From: Acidobacteriota bacterium
Lineage (GTDB): Bacteria; Acidobacteriota; Blastocatellia; Pyrinomonadales; Pyrinomonadaceae
DNA: 16,444 bases
NCBI GenBank assembly: GCA_963169175.1
Contig: CAUJFK010000265.1
Coordinates: 1-16,444, forward strand
Direction of reading: 5' to 3'
The stretch's first letter is position 1. Each line of letters begins with the position of its first letter. Under the pieces are notes generated by a model that made no database searches, was not told where the DNA came from, and worked only from the letters and a program-made list of their open reading frames with translations. This document shows, one piece after another, positions 7,128-15,259 of this stretch. The translations under genes were made by a program, and so were the position numbers.

Positions 7128-7163
7128 AATTCGTGTAATACCGCCGAATATCAATAATCTTGC

Positions 7164-7192
7164 TTGCCTATTGGCGTGAATTAAGCTAAAAC
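7164..7192 (+). promoter_or_regulatory. possible sigma70-type promoter for the TonB receptor gene
   Basis: TTGCCT (7164-7169) and TAAAAC (7187-7192) are separated by 17 bases, each matching the consensus at 4 of 6 positions. This would give a leader of roughly 155 bases, which contains a GGGCC/GGCCC hairpin (7244-7260). The match is weak. Confidence 0.2.
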
Positions 7193-7343
7193 CATCACAG
7201 CACATCTGTAAATGGCATAACCAGCAAGGTCAAACTCAATAAGGGGCCGCTGTTTGGCCCACCCTGACCCGGCACAATACCTTCCTTTATTTCCGGCAAG
7301 GGCGCGCGACCGCTGGCTGCATTCGAAAAGATCAAAAATTTCA

Positions 7344-7349
7344 GGAGAC
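7344..7349 (+). promoter_or_regulatory. ribosome binding site deciding the receptor start
   Basis: GGAGAC, within a CAGGAGACGAG context, lies 3 bases before the tandem ATGATG at 7353/7356. It fixes the start there and not at the upstream in-frame TTG at 7254, which would add 33 residues in front of the signal peptide. Confidence 0.7.
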
Positions 7350-7352
7350 GAG

Positions 7353-10300
7353 ATGATGAGAGCAGTTACCTCAATAGTTTACAAGGCTACCTTGAACCTA
7401 GTCTACGTGGGGCTTATCACCGCCTTGGCCGTGTCATACGCGATGGGCCAGGCACAGGCAACCGCAGCCGACCTAACAGGCACCGTAACCGACCCGAATG
7501 GTGCGGTCGTATCAGGCGCATCTGTTACGGCACGAAATACCGCCACCGGCCTGGTCCGCACCGTAACCGCAAGCGGCAGCGGCAGTTACCAGATCATCGG
7601 CCTGCCGCCTGGCGAATACGAAGTGTCCGCCGAAGCGGCAACCTTCCGAAAGGTCGTTATCTCCGGCATCCGCCTGACAGTTGGCCAACGTGCCGATCTG
7701 CCGATCAAGCTTGAGCTCGGCGAGGCCTCGGCGGTCGTCAACGTATCGGGCGAAGATGTCCAAATTGTCGAAACAAGCCGCACGACCGTTGCAAACACGA
7801 TCGGCCAGGAACGCATTGAGAATCTTCCGATCAACGAACGAAGTGCGACCGGTTTCGCGCTCACCCTTTCGACGGTTGGACGCGATAACGGCCGGCCGAT
7901 CGGCCCGGCCCCGACATCGGGCCTGAACATCGGCGGCCAGCGAGGCCGTTCGACGCAGGTAAACGTTGACGGTGCAGACTTTACCGATAACTCTATCAAC
8001 GCGGCGCGGACGACGGTTTCGCAGGAAGCGGTCCAGGAATACCAGGTTGCGACCAACAGCTATACTGCCGAATTCGGGCGTGCCACCGGCGGCGTGATCA
8101 ACGTGGTCACAAAGAGCGGAACAAATGGGTTTACGGGCAACGTCTTTGGATTTATTCGCGATAAGAGCATCCAGGCCCGAAACGCGTTCGCTCCGTTCAA
8201 GTCGGCTTATACGCGAACGCAATTCGGCGGAACTTTTGGCGGGCCGATCGTGAAGGACAGGACGTTCTTTTTTGCTGCATACGAACGCCGCCAGCGTAAT
8301 GAATCAGGCTTTTTTACATCGAACGTAGCATCAGGCCTGACTGCATCTGCCACGATACCCGCAATTCCGGGCGTCAACCCGACCGCCCGAACGTTTACGA
8401 ACCTTACTCCGGCGCAGGCGGCATTTATCAACACGCTTGTTGGTACTGGCGTTGGGGCAAATATCTGCGCGGCCAGGGCTTACGGCTTTTTTGCGGCAAG
8501 CGGCAGTGCCACTGCCCTGACGGGATCAAACCCGCTGGTTAGTCCAAATGACGGCAGTGTTTGCCCGGCCATCTCGCCGATCCTGCCCGGCGTTGTCGGC
8601 CCCCGCTTTTTGATATCCGGTGCGCCGGTACCGCTTGGCTCGACGAATGCCTTGGGACAGCCGATCGCGTTTCGGGCGCTGAACAGCCTGCAGCGCGTTT
8701 TTCCGGTTACGGACGCAAGCAATTACCTGTCGGTCCGCGGCGATCACCGGTTCAATCAGGACCATCAGCTTTCGATTCGGTTCGGATACAATCCGGGAAC
8801 GCTGACGGGCATACAGGTTGAATCACAGAACCAATCGCTCGGGCAGAACGATTTTTCTCGCACTGGTATTACCGAGATCAAGGACACCTCGCTGTCCTCG
8901 AGCCTCAGTTCGGTACTTTCCGCCAATATGGCGAATGAGTTTCGGTTCAGCTACGGGCGGCGGCAAACTTCATTCCGCTCGCAGAATCTTGATGCGGTCG
9001 CTTACAACATTTCCGGCACAGCCTTCATCGGCCGTGAGCTTTTCTCGCCGGTCGATCGCACCGAAACCCGCTATCAGTTCATGGACAACTTGACCTGGAT
9101 CGCCGGACGACATTCGTTCAAGTTTGGCGGTGACGTCAACTTCATCAAGATACCGGAGGCACTGTTTGAGCTTAACTTCGCTGGGTTATTCAACTTTGGC
9201 GATTTTGCCGCTGCGAACCTTGGCTTTCCGGCATCTGCCCCAGCCTTTACGGCGGTCCAGTCATACGGCCTTGGGCTGCCTTCTATCTATATTCAGGGAT
9301 TCGGCAACCCGATAAGCGAGATCAAGAACACGCCACTCGCCTTTTTTGCACAGGATTCGTGGCGTGCGACCAATCGTCTGACGATCAATTTTGGAATTCG
9401 TTATGACATTGAGTTGACTGAGACCATTGAACCCGTTGCATTCCAGGACCCGCTTTCAGGCATCAGCTTGTCCGCCGGCGATATAAAAGCCGCACAGGAC
9501 GTGATGAATGTACAGCAAGGCATTCCGCGCGACACTAACAACTGGGCACCGCGCCTTGGGTTTGCGTATGATGTGACCGGCAATGGAAAGGCCGTCATTC
9601 GCGGAGCGATCGGTTTGTTCTATGATCATCCGCTGCTCGCCGTGGCATTTAACTCTGACATCGCCGATGCTGCTCAACAGCAGCAGGCTGTGCTGACAGC
9701 AGGTTCACCGCTGCCGATCAACACGTCAACCGGTGCTCCGACACTTCTAAATGCGGCACTCGTATTTCACGGGACCGTTTGCGGAGCGCAGGGTTCGAAC
9801 GCGGCGCTTTGTGCGGCATACGGCAGCCCGGTGACACCCGGCGTCGCCTCAAGCGCCCAGTACCAGTTTGGCCGTCAGCGGTTCAACGATCAGACCTTCC
9901 CGGGCTTTGGGCCGGTCCTGCCGTTCTCGCTGCCGGTGGCCAAGGATTTTCAGTACGCTTCGGCAACTCAAGCAAACCTCGGCTTCGAGGTTGAGTTGAT
10001 GAAGAACCTTTCGCTTTCGGCCGAGTATATTTTCGTCGGTGCGCATCATCTGCCGCATCCGACCGATCTGAATACGCCAAACACCGCACTTCAGATAGAA
10101 AATTACCGCCGCTGCTTCGGCACATTGCCGACAAGCACACAGGCCGTATCGACCGTAAATCCGGCGGCTTGTACCAACATCGTGGCCCAACCGATACCGG
10201 GAATGATCTCCGTTACGACCCGCGGCGGCGTTATCGCACCGGCGATCGCGAACTTCTTCCGGCCGAATGCTCCGAACTACTTTTTGGCACAGGCGCTTTC

Positions 10301-11135
10301 CGGCGGTGCAGTAACGCCGGCGGTCCTGAACGCGGTCCTCGGTGCCACCGGAACGGTACGAACGCCGGGTGTGCTGTCGCCATTCGGTTCGGTGAACGCA
10401 CAGATCTCGGATGGTAATTCGGAATATAACGCCGTCAACTTCCAGTTGCGTCGCCGATATGCGAATAACTTTCAGTTCCTGGCGTCGTACACGCTTTCGC
10501 ATTCGGAGGACGATTCGTCAGACCTGCAAACACTGCTTATCGCACAAGATGTGAAGAACTTCCGTGCTGAGCGGGCGGCTTCGCTGTTCGACCAGCGTCA
10601 CCGGTTCGTGTTTAGCGGCGTTTTGACCTCACCGACCGCGTGGCGGAACGGCGGCGGCTGGCAGAGATTCTTCGCCGATTTCACCGTTGCTCCGATAATC
10701 GAGATTTCGTCAGGCAGGCCGTTCAATATCATCACCAATGTTGATGCCAACAACGACCAGACAAGCCAGACCGACCGGCCGAGCTTCAACCCTGACGGCA
10801 CGCTCTGCGTTCCTGGCGAAGCCGGCTGCATTACGCCGCTTATAACGGACGGCCGCTTTTCGACCGGCACGCTTGGCCGTAATCAGGGAATTACGCATAA
10901 CTATGCGTCATTTGACCTGCGTCTGACACGGGCATTCCATTTTGGCGAGCGTTTGAGGCTTGACCTGATCGCTGAAGGGTTTAATCTCTTCAACCGCTTC
11001 AACGAGGGATCGGCATCGCCGAATTATCGCGATGTCAATGCCTTCGGCCAGCGTTCGGGCTTCCGCTATTTCAGCCTTCCGACTGCCGCATACGACCCGC
11101 GTCAGTTTCAACTTGGGTTCAAGCTGAATTTTTAG
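7353..11135 (+). CDS. Oar-like TonB-dependent outer-membrane receptor with carboxypeptidase-regulatory domain
   Basis: A 1260-residue outer-membrane protein. A signal peptide covers about residues 1-34. A CarboxypepD_reg-like beta-sandwich follows (about 39-125: LTGTVTDPNGAVVSGASVT, then GSYQIIGLPPGEYEVSA). A plug domain spans about 140-255, with LNIGGQRGRSTQVNVDGADF and EFGRATGGVINVVTKSG. The rest is a 22-strand-type barrel ending in ...FQLGFKLNF with a terminal Phe. This is the architecture of the Oar/Cna-B-like TonB receptors abundant in Acidobacteria. They take up large ligands, probably oligosaccharides or peptides, powered by TonB-ExbBD. No SusD partner, regulator or TonB gene adjoins it, so the ligand is unknown. 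All eight cysteines fall in four close pairs (C372/C404, C810/C820, C921/C940, C1152/C1159), probably in extracellular loops. A strong terminator follows. Confidence 0.92.
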   Translation: MMRAVTSIVYKATLNLVYVGLITALAVSYAMGQAQATAADLTGTVTDPNGAVVSGASVTARNTATGLVRTVTASGSGSYQIIGLPPGEYEVSAEAATFRKVVISGIRLTVGQRADLPIKLELGEASAVVNVSGEDVQIVETSRTTVANTIGQERIENLPINERSATGFALTLSTVGRDNGRPIGPAPTSGLNIGGQRGRSTQVNVDGADFTDNSINAARTTVSQEAVQEYQVATNSYTAEFGRATGGVINVVTKSGTNGFTGNVFGFIRDKSIQARNAFAPFKSAYTRTQFGGTFGGPIVKDRTFFFAAYERRQRNESGFFTSNVASGLTASATIPAIPGVNPTARTFTNLTPAQAAFINTLVGTGVGANICAARAYGFFAASGSATALTGSNPLVSPNDGSVCPAISPILPGVVGPRFLISGAPVPLGSTNALGQPIAFRALNSLQRVFPVTDASNYLSVRGDHRFNQDHQLSIRFGYNPGTLTGIQVESQNQSLGQNDFSRTGITEIKDTSLSSSLSSVLSANMANEFRFSYGRRQTSFRSQNLDAVAYNISGTAFIGRELFSPVDRTETRYQFMDNLTWIAGRHSFKFGGDVNFIKIPEALFELNFAGLFNFGDFAAANLGFPASAPAFTAVQSYGLGLPSIYIQGFGNPISEIKNTPLAFFAQDSWRATNRLTINFGIRYDIELTETIEPVAFQDPLSGISLSAGDIKAAQDVMNVQQGIPRDTNNWAPRLGFAYDVTGNGKAVIRGAIGLFYDHPLLAVAFNSDIADAAQQQQAVLTAGSPLPINTSTGAPTLLNAALVFHGTVCGAQGSNAALCAAYGSPVTPGVASSAQYQFGRQRFNDQTFPGFGPVLPFSLPVAKDFQYASATQANLGFEVELMKNLSLSAEYIFVGAHHLPHPTDLNTPNTALQIENYRRCFGTLPTSTQAVSTVNPAACTNIVAQPIPGMISVTTRGGVIAPAIANFFRPNAPNYFLAQALSGGAVTPAVLNAVLGATGTVRTPGVLSPFGSVNAQISDGNSEYNAVNFQLRRRYANNFQFLASYTLSHSEDDSSDLQTLLIAQDVKNFRAERAASLFDQRHRFVFSGVLTSPTAWRNGGGWQRFFADFTVAPIIEISSGRPFNIITNVDANNDQTSQTDRPSFNPDGTLCVPGEAGCITPLITDGRFSTGTLGRNQGITHNYASFDLRLTRAFHFGERLRLDLIAEGFNLFNRFNEGSASPNYRDVNAFGQRSGFRYFSLPTAAYDPRQFQLGFKLNF

Positions 11136-11157
11136 GCTGAAAGATGTTACCTCTCGC

Positions 11158-11188
11158 GGGCCGTCCGATCGGGCGGCCCTTTCTTTTT
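11158..11188 (+). terminator. rho-independent terminator of the receptor gene
   Basis: GGGCCGTCCG (11158-11167) pairs with CGGGCGGCCC (11170-11179) with a single U-G mismatch; the tip would open to a GATC loop. TTTCTTTTT (11180-11188) follows directly. It lies 22 bases after the stop codon and is the clearest terminator in the window. Confidence 0.88.
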
Positions 11189-11190
11189 GC

Positions 11191-11290
11191 CCTTTGTACC
11201 CTTTGTGTCTTAAACTTTGTGTCCTCTGTGTTTAGGTCTGGTTTTTAACACAAAGGACGGTAAGTTGAAGACACAAAGGGCTCAAAAGGG
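11191..11290. repeat. palindromic CTTTGTGTC intergenic repeat element
   Basis: A long imperfect inverted repeat. CCCTTTGTGTCTT (11199-11211) is perfectly inverted at 11268-11280. Inside it AACTT (11213-11217) pairs with AAGTT (11262-11266), GTCCT (11221-11225) with AGGAC (11254-11258), and GTGTT (11228-11232) with AACAC (11247-11251), around a 14-base loop. Outer CCTTT and AAAGG extend it to about 100 bases. It encodes no protein. It resembles the CTTTGTG-rich dispersed palindromes seen between genes in many environmental bacteria. It sits just after the receptor terminator and before queG. Confidence 0.65.
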
Positions 11291-11336
11291 GACGGCGGTT
11301 GTGATGGTGCCAATTCCATTTTGATTCCGGCTGAAC

Positions 11337-11342
11337 GATAAT
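11337..11342 (+). promoter_or_regulatory. candidate -10 box of queG
   Basis: GATAAT (5 of 6 to TATAAT) ends 6 bases before the GTG at 11349, with no Shine-Dalgarno in between. Transcription would begin at about the start codon. TTCCAT at 11314-11319 is a poor -35 at 17 bases. Confidence 0.3.
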
Positions 11343-11348
11343 CTTCGT

Positions 11349-12290
11349 GTGCGATCGCTTTCCGAAAAGATCAGGGAAAAGGCCGGCGAATTCGGCATCC
11401 ATCGGGTAGGATTCGCACCGGCCGATGCGTTATCCATCGAACGAAGCAGGTTGACTGAATGGCTTGCACGGGGAAACCATGGCGAGATGCGGTGGATGGA
11501 ACGGGAACCTGAAAAGCGAACTGATTCGCGCATTCTGTTCCCGCCGGCCAAGACCGTTATCTCGGTAGCGGTCAACTACTTTACACCCCACCAGCACGAA
11601 GGGTCCGGCAAGATATCACGCTACGCGTGGGGCGATGATTACCATGATGTTGTCAAAGCCAAGCTGACTGCTCTGCTTGAATGGATAAAGGGCGAGGCGC
11701 CCGCTGCCGAAGGCAAAGTGTGTGTGGACACGGCACCGATAATGGACAAGGCCTGGGCCGTCCGCGGCGGACTTGGTTGGATAGGGAAACACTCAAATCT
11801 GATCACACGCGAGGTTGGGTCCTGGGTGTTTCTCGGTGAGATCCTGATCGATCTTGAACTGGAATACGAGACGGAATCGGTCGCGGACCATTGCGGGTCA
11901 TGCACAAAATGCATTGAGGCCTGTCCGACCGATGCCATAAGCGAACCGTACGTCGTTGACTCGCAAAAATGCATCTCATACGCAACGATCGAATTGCGCG
12001 ATGAAGAGCTGCCGCCGCGGATCGCCGAGAATCTGAACGGCTGGATGTACGGCTGCGACATTTGCCAGGATGTGTGCCCCTGGAACCGGTTTGAAATGCC
12101 TTCGGAAGAAGAAGCGTTCGAGCCAAGAAATGGTGAAACTACGCTTGATCCTGAAAGGATCGCGGCGATGGAGCACGAGGAATATGTTGTGCGGTTCCGC
12201 CGCTCGGCGATCAAGCGGGCTAAGCTGCCGGGTCTCAAACGCAACGCGGCGGCGGTCGCTGTGGAGCGACCTGGACAAAACAATTTGTAA
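11349..12290 (+). CDS. queG: epoxyqueuosine reductase QueG
   Basis: A 313-residue cytoplasmic enzyme that reduces epoxyqueuosine to queuosine at the wobble base of tRNAs, using cobalamin and two [4Fe-4S] clusters. Visible features are the N-terminal cobalamin-binding region; SVAVNYF (72-78); VDTAPIMDKAWAVRGGLGWIGKHSNLI (126-152) with D133, the likely proton donor; the first cluster motif C182-C185-C188-C192; and C208 with C236-D-I-C239-Q-D-V-C243-P of the second set. The C-terminal RFRRSAIKRAKLPGLKRNAA block is typical. The protein ends there and lacks the HEAT-repeat tail of longer homologues such as the roughly 380-residue E. coli protein, so it is a short form and not a truncation. The start is GTG at 11349, with GTG at 11347 out of frame. 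There is no evident ribosome site. moaA follows 80 bases downstream. Confidence 0.92.
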   Translation: MRSLSEKIREKAGEFGIHRVGFAPADALSIERSRLTEWLARGNHGEMRWMEREPEKRTDSRILFPPAKTVISVAVNYFTPHQHEGSGKISRYAWGDDYHDVVKAKLTALLEWIKGEAPAAEGKVCVDTAPIMDKAWAVRGGLGWIGKHSNLITREVGSWVFLGEILIDLELEYETESVADHCGSCTKCIEACPTDAISEPYVVDSQKCISYATIELRDEELPPRIAENLNGWMYGCDICQDVCPWNRFEMPSEEEAFEPRNGETTLDPERIAAMEHEEYVVRFRRSAIKRAKLPGLKRNAAAVAVERPGQNNL

Positions 12291-12356
12291 TGGCCCATAG
12301 ATGAAAATTCAAGCTCCGGGCTTCACGCTCCGGTTCATTATTGCCCGCCTGCGCTG

Positions 12357-12362
12357 TATGAT
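12357..12362 (+). promoter_or_regulatory. candidate -10 box of moaA
   Basis: TATGAT (5 of 6 to TATAAT) ends 8 bases before the moaA ATG, and the intervening TTAGTTGG is not a good ribosome site. TTCATT at 12334-12339 is a weak -35 at 17 bases. This suggests moaA can be transcribed separately from queG, with little or no leader. Confidence 0.35.
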
Positions 12363-12370
12363 TTAGTTGG

Positions 12371-13360
12371 ATGCTTCGTGACGCCTACAACCGAACGATA
12401 CGCGATCTGCGAATTTCGCTTACGGACAGGTGTAACTTCCGCTGTTTTTACTGCCTGCCGCACGGCGAGCCCTCATGGGCATACAAAGAAAAACTGCTTA
12501 CACTCGAAGAACTTGCGTTCGTTTGCGAGGTATTTGTTTCACTCGGAATAACAAAAATTCGCCTTACCGGAGGCGAACCGCTGATCCGAAGGGACGTAGA
12601 TGTGTTGGTCGAGAAGCTTTCGCGGCTCAAGCCTGACTTGGCCGACATTGCCCTGACGACAAATGGATACGATTTTGTCCGGCAGTCAGAAGCATTGTGG
12701 TCCGCAGGCCTCGATCGTGTAACTTTCAGCATTGACAGCCTTCGCCCCGACAGATTTCAAGAGATAACCGGCGTTGACGCCCTTGGCCGAGTACTCGATT
12801 CGATCGATGTGGCAAAGCGGCTTGGGTTCGCTCCCGTCAAGGTGAATGCTGTCGTCGTTCGCGGCCGGAATGATGACGAACTCGTCGATTTTGCCCGATT
12901 TGCCCGCGAGAACGATGTGAGTTTTCGATTTATCGAATTTATGCCGCTCGATTCGGGCCACGAATGGAACCGCGATATGGTGGTTGCGGGCCGTGAGGTG
13001 CATGATGCGATAAACGAAGTGTTCCCATTGCAGCTGAAAGAGGCATCGCGCGGAAGCTCAACCGCGTGGAACTACACTTTTGTTGATAGCGCACCCGGTG
13101 AGATCGGCATCATCACGCCGGTTACGAATCAGTTTTGCGGGGCATGCTCGCGAATTCGATTAACGGCCGATGGACAAATACGCACCTGCCTTTTCTCGGC
13201 CGCGGAATACGATCTGCGCGGAGTGGTCCGCAGCGGTGCCTCTCGCGAAGAGATAGCCGACTTTATACGTGCTGCCGTAATGAAAAAAGAGCCGGGCCAT
13301 CGTATCAATGACCCGGCGTTTGTACAGCCTGAAAGAACGATGAGCTTTATCGGCGGCTAA
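12371..13360 (+). CDS. moaA: GTP 3',8-cyclase MoaA
   Basis: A 329-residue radical-SAM enzyme that, with MoaC, converts GTP to cyclic pyranopterin monophosphate, the first step of molybdenum cofactor synthesis. The radical-SAM cluster is C21-NFR-C25-FY-C28, preceded by the RISLTDR block. The SAM-binding GGEP is at 67-70. The C-terminal cluster that binds GTP is C256-GA-C259 with C273 in RIRTCLF. The chain ends in the conserved Gly-Gly pair that is needed for activity in known MoaA. Length and motifs are those of a complete enzyme. The start is the ATG at 12371. No other moa, moe or mob gene lies in the window. The stop is 3 bases from the end of the convergent six-cysteine protein gene. Confidence 0.95.
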   Translation: MLRDAYNRTIRDLRISLTDRCNFRCFYCLPHGEPSWAYKEKLLTLEELAFVCEVFVSLGITKIRLTGGEPLIRRDVDVLVEKLSRLKPDLADIALTTNGYDFVRQSEALWSAGLDRVTFSIDSLRPDRFQEITGVDALGRVLDSIDVAKRLGFAPVKVNAVVVRGRNDDELVDFARFARENDVSFRFIEFMPLDSGHEWNRDMVVAGREVHDAINEVFPLQLKEASRGSSTAWNYTFVDSAPGEIGIITPVTNQFCGACSRIRLTADGQIRTCLFSAAEYDLRGVVRSGASREEIADFIRAAVMKKEPGHRINDPAFVQPERTMSFIGG

Positions 13361-13363
13361 GGC

Positions 13364-14056
13364 CTAATTGCACTCTACCGTTGCTTCCCAATCCATGTTC
13401 GTCCCGCCAACGCGGCAGGAATAGGTTCCTGTGATCCGGTTGCCGTACATCGTTCCATTATAGGTACATGTGTTGCTTCCCATCCATGCGGCATCAGTTC
13501 GCTGGACCGTCACTTGGTTTCCGGACAGCTGAATGTCCAACACAGCCTCTGCCCGGTCAGTTCCGCGCGTCCAGATCGCATCATACGTGCCTCCCCTGCC
13601 CCGGCGGGTCCAGATACCTGTAAATCCGTTCTCATATTCCGTTATCCGCCGGCCAAGGCCGCAGCCGCTGCTGTTGCCGCCGCCAGCGCGCTCCATTCTG
13701 CGTTCCAGGTTTGCTCGTTCCGCGCCGGGCACATTTTCGCCGCCTGACCGGCTTGCAACAATGGTGATGACTCGTGTCCGGTTCCTGTCCCGGTCGCGGT
13801 CGTTAACGCACAGAATATAGACCGAATGGTTGCGTTTTGTTCCGTAAACCGACCTGTTGCCGCGTTCATCGGTCCTGTAGCCTTCGTCCTTGAGAACCTG
13901 GACTGCCCGACGTGTGCAATCGTTATCCGAGATCTGCAGCACCTGTTCACCGTATGACATCGGCGGCCCCTGCGCTGCGGCGTCGCCATAAGCCGCGAAA
14001 AGCAAGGCTCCGGCCGCTATCAACTTTACGAATTGCTTAAAGAACTTTTGATCCAT
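13364..14056 (-). CDS. exported six-cysteine protein of unknown function
   Basis: A 230-residue protein. The ATG at 14056 is preceded by a strong AAGGAGG, which makes it the start over a GTG at 14095. Residues 1-29 are a Sec signal peptide ending in AAAQ. Two parts follow. Residues about 35-103 carry DCTRRAVQVLKDEGY...VYGTKRNHSVYILC and then strands ending in ITIVAS, with C47 and C83 available for a disulfide and an unusual DRDRDRNRTR run at 86-95. After a charged linker, residues about 131-230 form a strand-rich domain with G-IWTRRG, YDAIWTRG, LDIQLSGNQVTVQRTD, C-TYNGTMYGNRITGTYSC and WEATVEC. It looks like a small calycin-like beta barrel, with C132, C197, C214 and C229. I do not recognise a named family. 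It lies 46 bases after xylH on the same strand and might be read through from it. Confidence 0.7.
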   Translation of the reverse strand: MDQKFFKQFVKLIAAGALLFAAYGDAAAQGPPMSYGEQVLQISDNDCTRRAVQVLKDEGYRTDERGNRSVYGTKRNHSVYILCVNDRDRDRNRTRVITIVASRSGGENVPGAERANLERRMERAGGGNSSGCGLGRRITEYENGFTGIWTRRGRGGTYDAIWTRGTDRAEAVLDIQLSGNQVTVQRTDAAWMGSNTCTYNGTMYGNRITGTYSCRVGGTNMDWEATVECN

Positions 14057-14068
14057 ATGTGAAATTTC

Positions 14069-14075
14069 CCTCCTT
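14069..14075 (-). promoter_or_regulatory. strong Shine-Dalgarno of the six-cysteine protein gene
   Basis: AAGGAGG on the minus strand, a full anti-16S match, lies 12 bases upstream of the ATG at 14056. The spacing is slightly long. It is the best ribosome site in the window and favours 14056 over the upstream GTG at 14095. Confidence 0.7.
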
Positions 14076-14102
14076 AGGATTCTACCCAAATGCACGTTTG
14101 TG

Positions 14103-15245
14103 CTAGCTTTCGTTCCTACCCATCATATCCAATCCGACCGCGGCGACCAATATCGAACCCTTGATGATGTCCTGCATATAGTCCTTCACGTTGAGCAGCG
14201 ACATTCCGTTGTCGAGGCTGGCCATGATAAGTGCCCCGAGACAGGCGCCAAAGATCGTGCCGCGGCCGCCCATTAGTGATGCACCGCCGATAACGCAGGC
14301 CGCGATCGCATCAAGTTCTTTCAACGTTCCGGCGTCCGGCGAGGCGCTGCCGACGCGGGCCGTGAATATCAAGGCAGCGGCACCGGTCAAGGCCCCGAGC
14401 AGGGCGTAAACCTTCAGGATATTAAGCTTGTTATTAATGCCGGAGAGTCGTGCTGCGTCAGCATTTCCGCCGATCGCATAGAGATAGCGCCCGAATGTGG
14501 TGGAATTTGTAAGAAATGCCCCGAACAATGCGACCGCAAGCAGGATCAATACGGGGACCGGAACACCCTGGTAATTGTTCATCACCCAGATAAACGCCAC
14601 GATCGCACCAATAGGCAGAAGTGCTTTCAGAACGGCGGCCCCGTAATTGGCATCGCCGAGGCCGTACTCCTTGATCGAAGCGGCGCTTCGATAGACCATG
14701 AACAACACAAAAACAATTGCGACACCGGCAAGTACCCAGCCGATGGATTTAGGAAGATTGCCTTGGCCGATAGCTTTGAATACTTCATCCGATACGGGAA
14801 TTGTGTTGCCGCCCAATAGCCATTTTGTCGCACCGCGCCAGGCAAGCAGGCCGCCGAGGGTGACGATGAACGCGGGAATATTCAGATACGCGATAAGGGC
14901 GCCGTGAAACAGCCCGATCACGATCGCCACGCCGATAGCAAGCAAGATCGAGACCGACATGCCGTATTCCAGCGTCGTCAGCGAAAAGGCCGCCAGAGCG
15001 CCGGCAAACCCAAGCACCGAACCTACGGCAAGGTCGATGTTTCCCGACACAATGACCATTAACATCCCAACAGCCAGGATGGCGGTAACGGCCATCTGTG
15101 TCATCAGATTGGACAGATTGCGCGAGGTGAGGAAGATCGAATCCGTGGCCCAATGAAAGAACAGCCAGATCAAGCCCAGGACAATGATCATCGCATAAGC
15201 GCGCAGTGCCGATGCGGATATCTTTTTTTCGGTTCTTTCGCTCAT
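14103..15245 (-). CDS. xylH: xylose-type sugar ABC transporter permease
   Basis: A 380-residue inner-membrane permease of the BPD_transp_2 family. It has about ten hydrophobic segments starting with AYAMIIVLGLIWLFFHWA, and the family-wide VSGNIDLAVGSVLGFAGALAA and YAIGGNADAARLSGI blocks, the latter being the ATPase-docking loop. CVIGGASLMGGRGTIFGACLGAL is near the C-terminus. The central NTIPVSDEVFKAIGQGNLP loop and the length above 370 residues resemble XylH more than RbsC. The complex would import a pentose or related sugar with XylG and a periplasmic binding protein. The start ATG at 15245 lies 14 bases after the stop of the ATPase gene, so the two form an operon. The substrate remains an inference. 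Confidence 0.85.
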   Translation of the reverse strand: MSERTEKKISASALRAYAMIIVLGLIWLFFHWATDSIFLTSRNLSNLMTQMAVTAILAVGMLMVIVSGNIDLAVGSVLGFAGALAAFSLTTLEYGMSVSILLAIGVAIVIGLFHGALIAYLNIPAFIVTLGGLLAWRGATKWLLGGNTIPVSDEVFKAIGQGNLPKSIGWVLAGVAIVFVLFMVYRSAASIKEYGLGDANYGAAVLKALLPIGAIVAFIWVMNNYQGVPVPVLILLAVALFGAFLTNSTTFGRYLYAIGGNADAARLSGINNKLNILKVYALLGALTGAAALIFTARVGSASPDAGTLKELDAIAACVIGGASLMGGRGTIFGACLGALIMASLDNGMSLLNVKDYMQDIIKGSILVAAVGLDMMGRNES

Positions 15246-15259
15246 TTCTTTGTTCGGAG

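Noticed and set aside
7244..7260. GGGCC/GGCCC hairpin upstream of the receptor gene as a terminator or riboswitch
   Set aside because: The stem is only 5 bp with no T-tract and no recognisable aptamer; it is too little for a call.
9849..10502. 217-codon open frame antisense to the TonB receptor (also 7512-8222)
   Set aside because: Arg-rich composition typical of antisense frames in GC-biased genes; the sense strand is an unmistakable receptor.
11639..12298. 219-codon open frame antisense to queG
   Set aside because: Overlaps the queG iron-sulfur motifs on the other strand, and its Ser/Arg-rich product matches nothing.
12291..12370. Possible molybdenum-cofactor riboswitch upstream of moaA
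   Set aside because: Only 80 bases are available; the short GCTCCGG direct repeats do not form the expected multi-stem structure.
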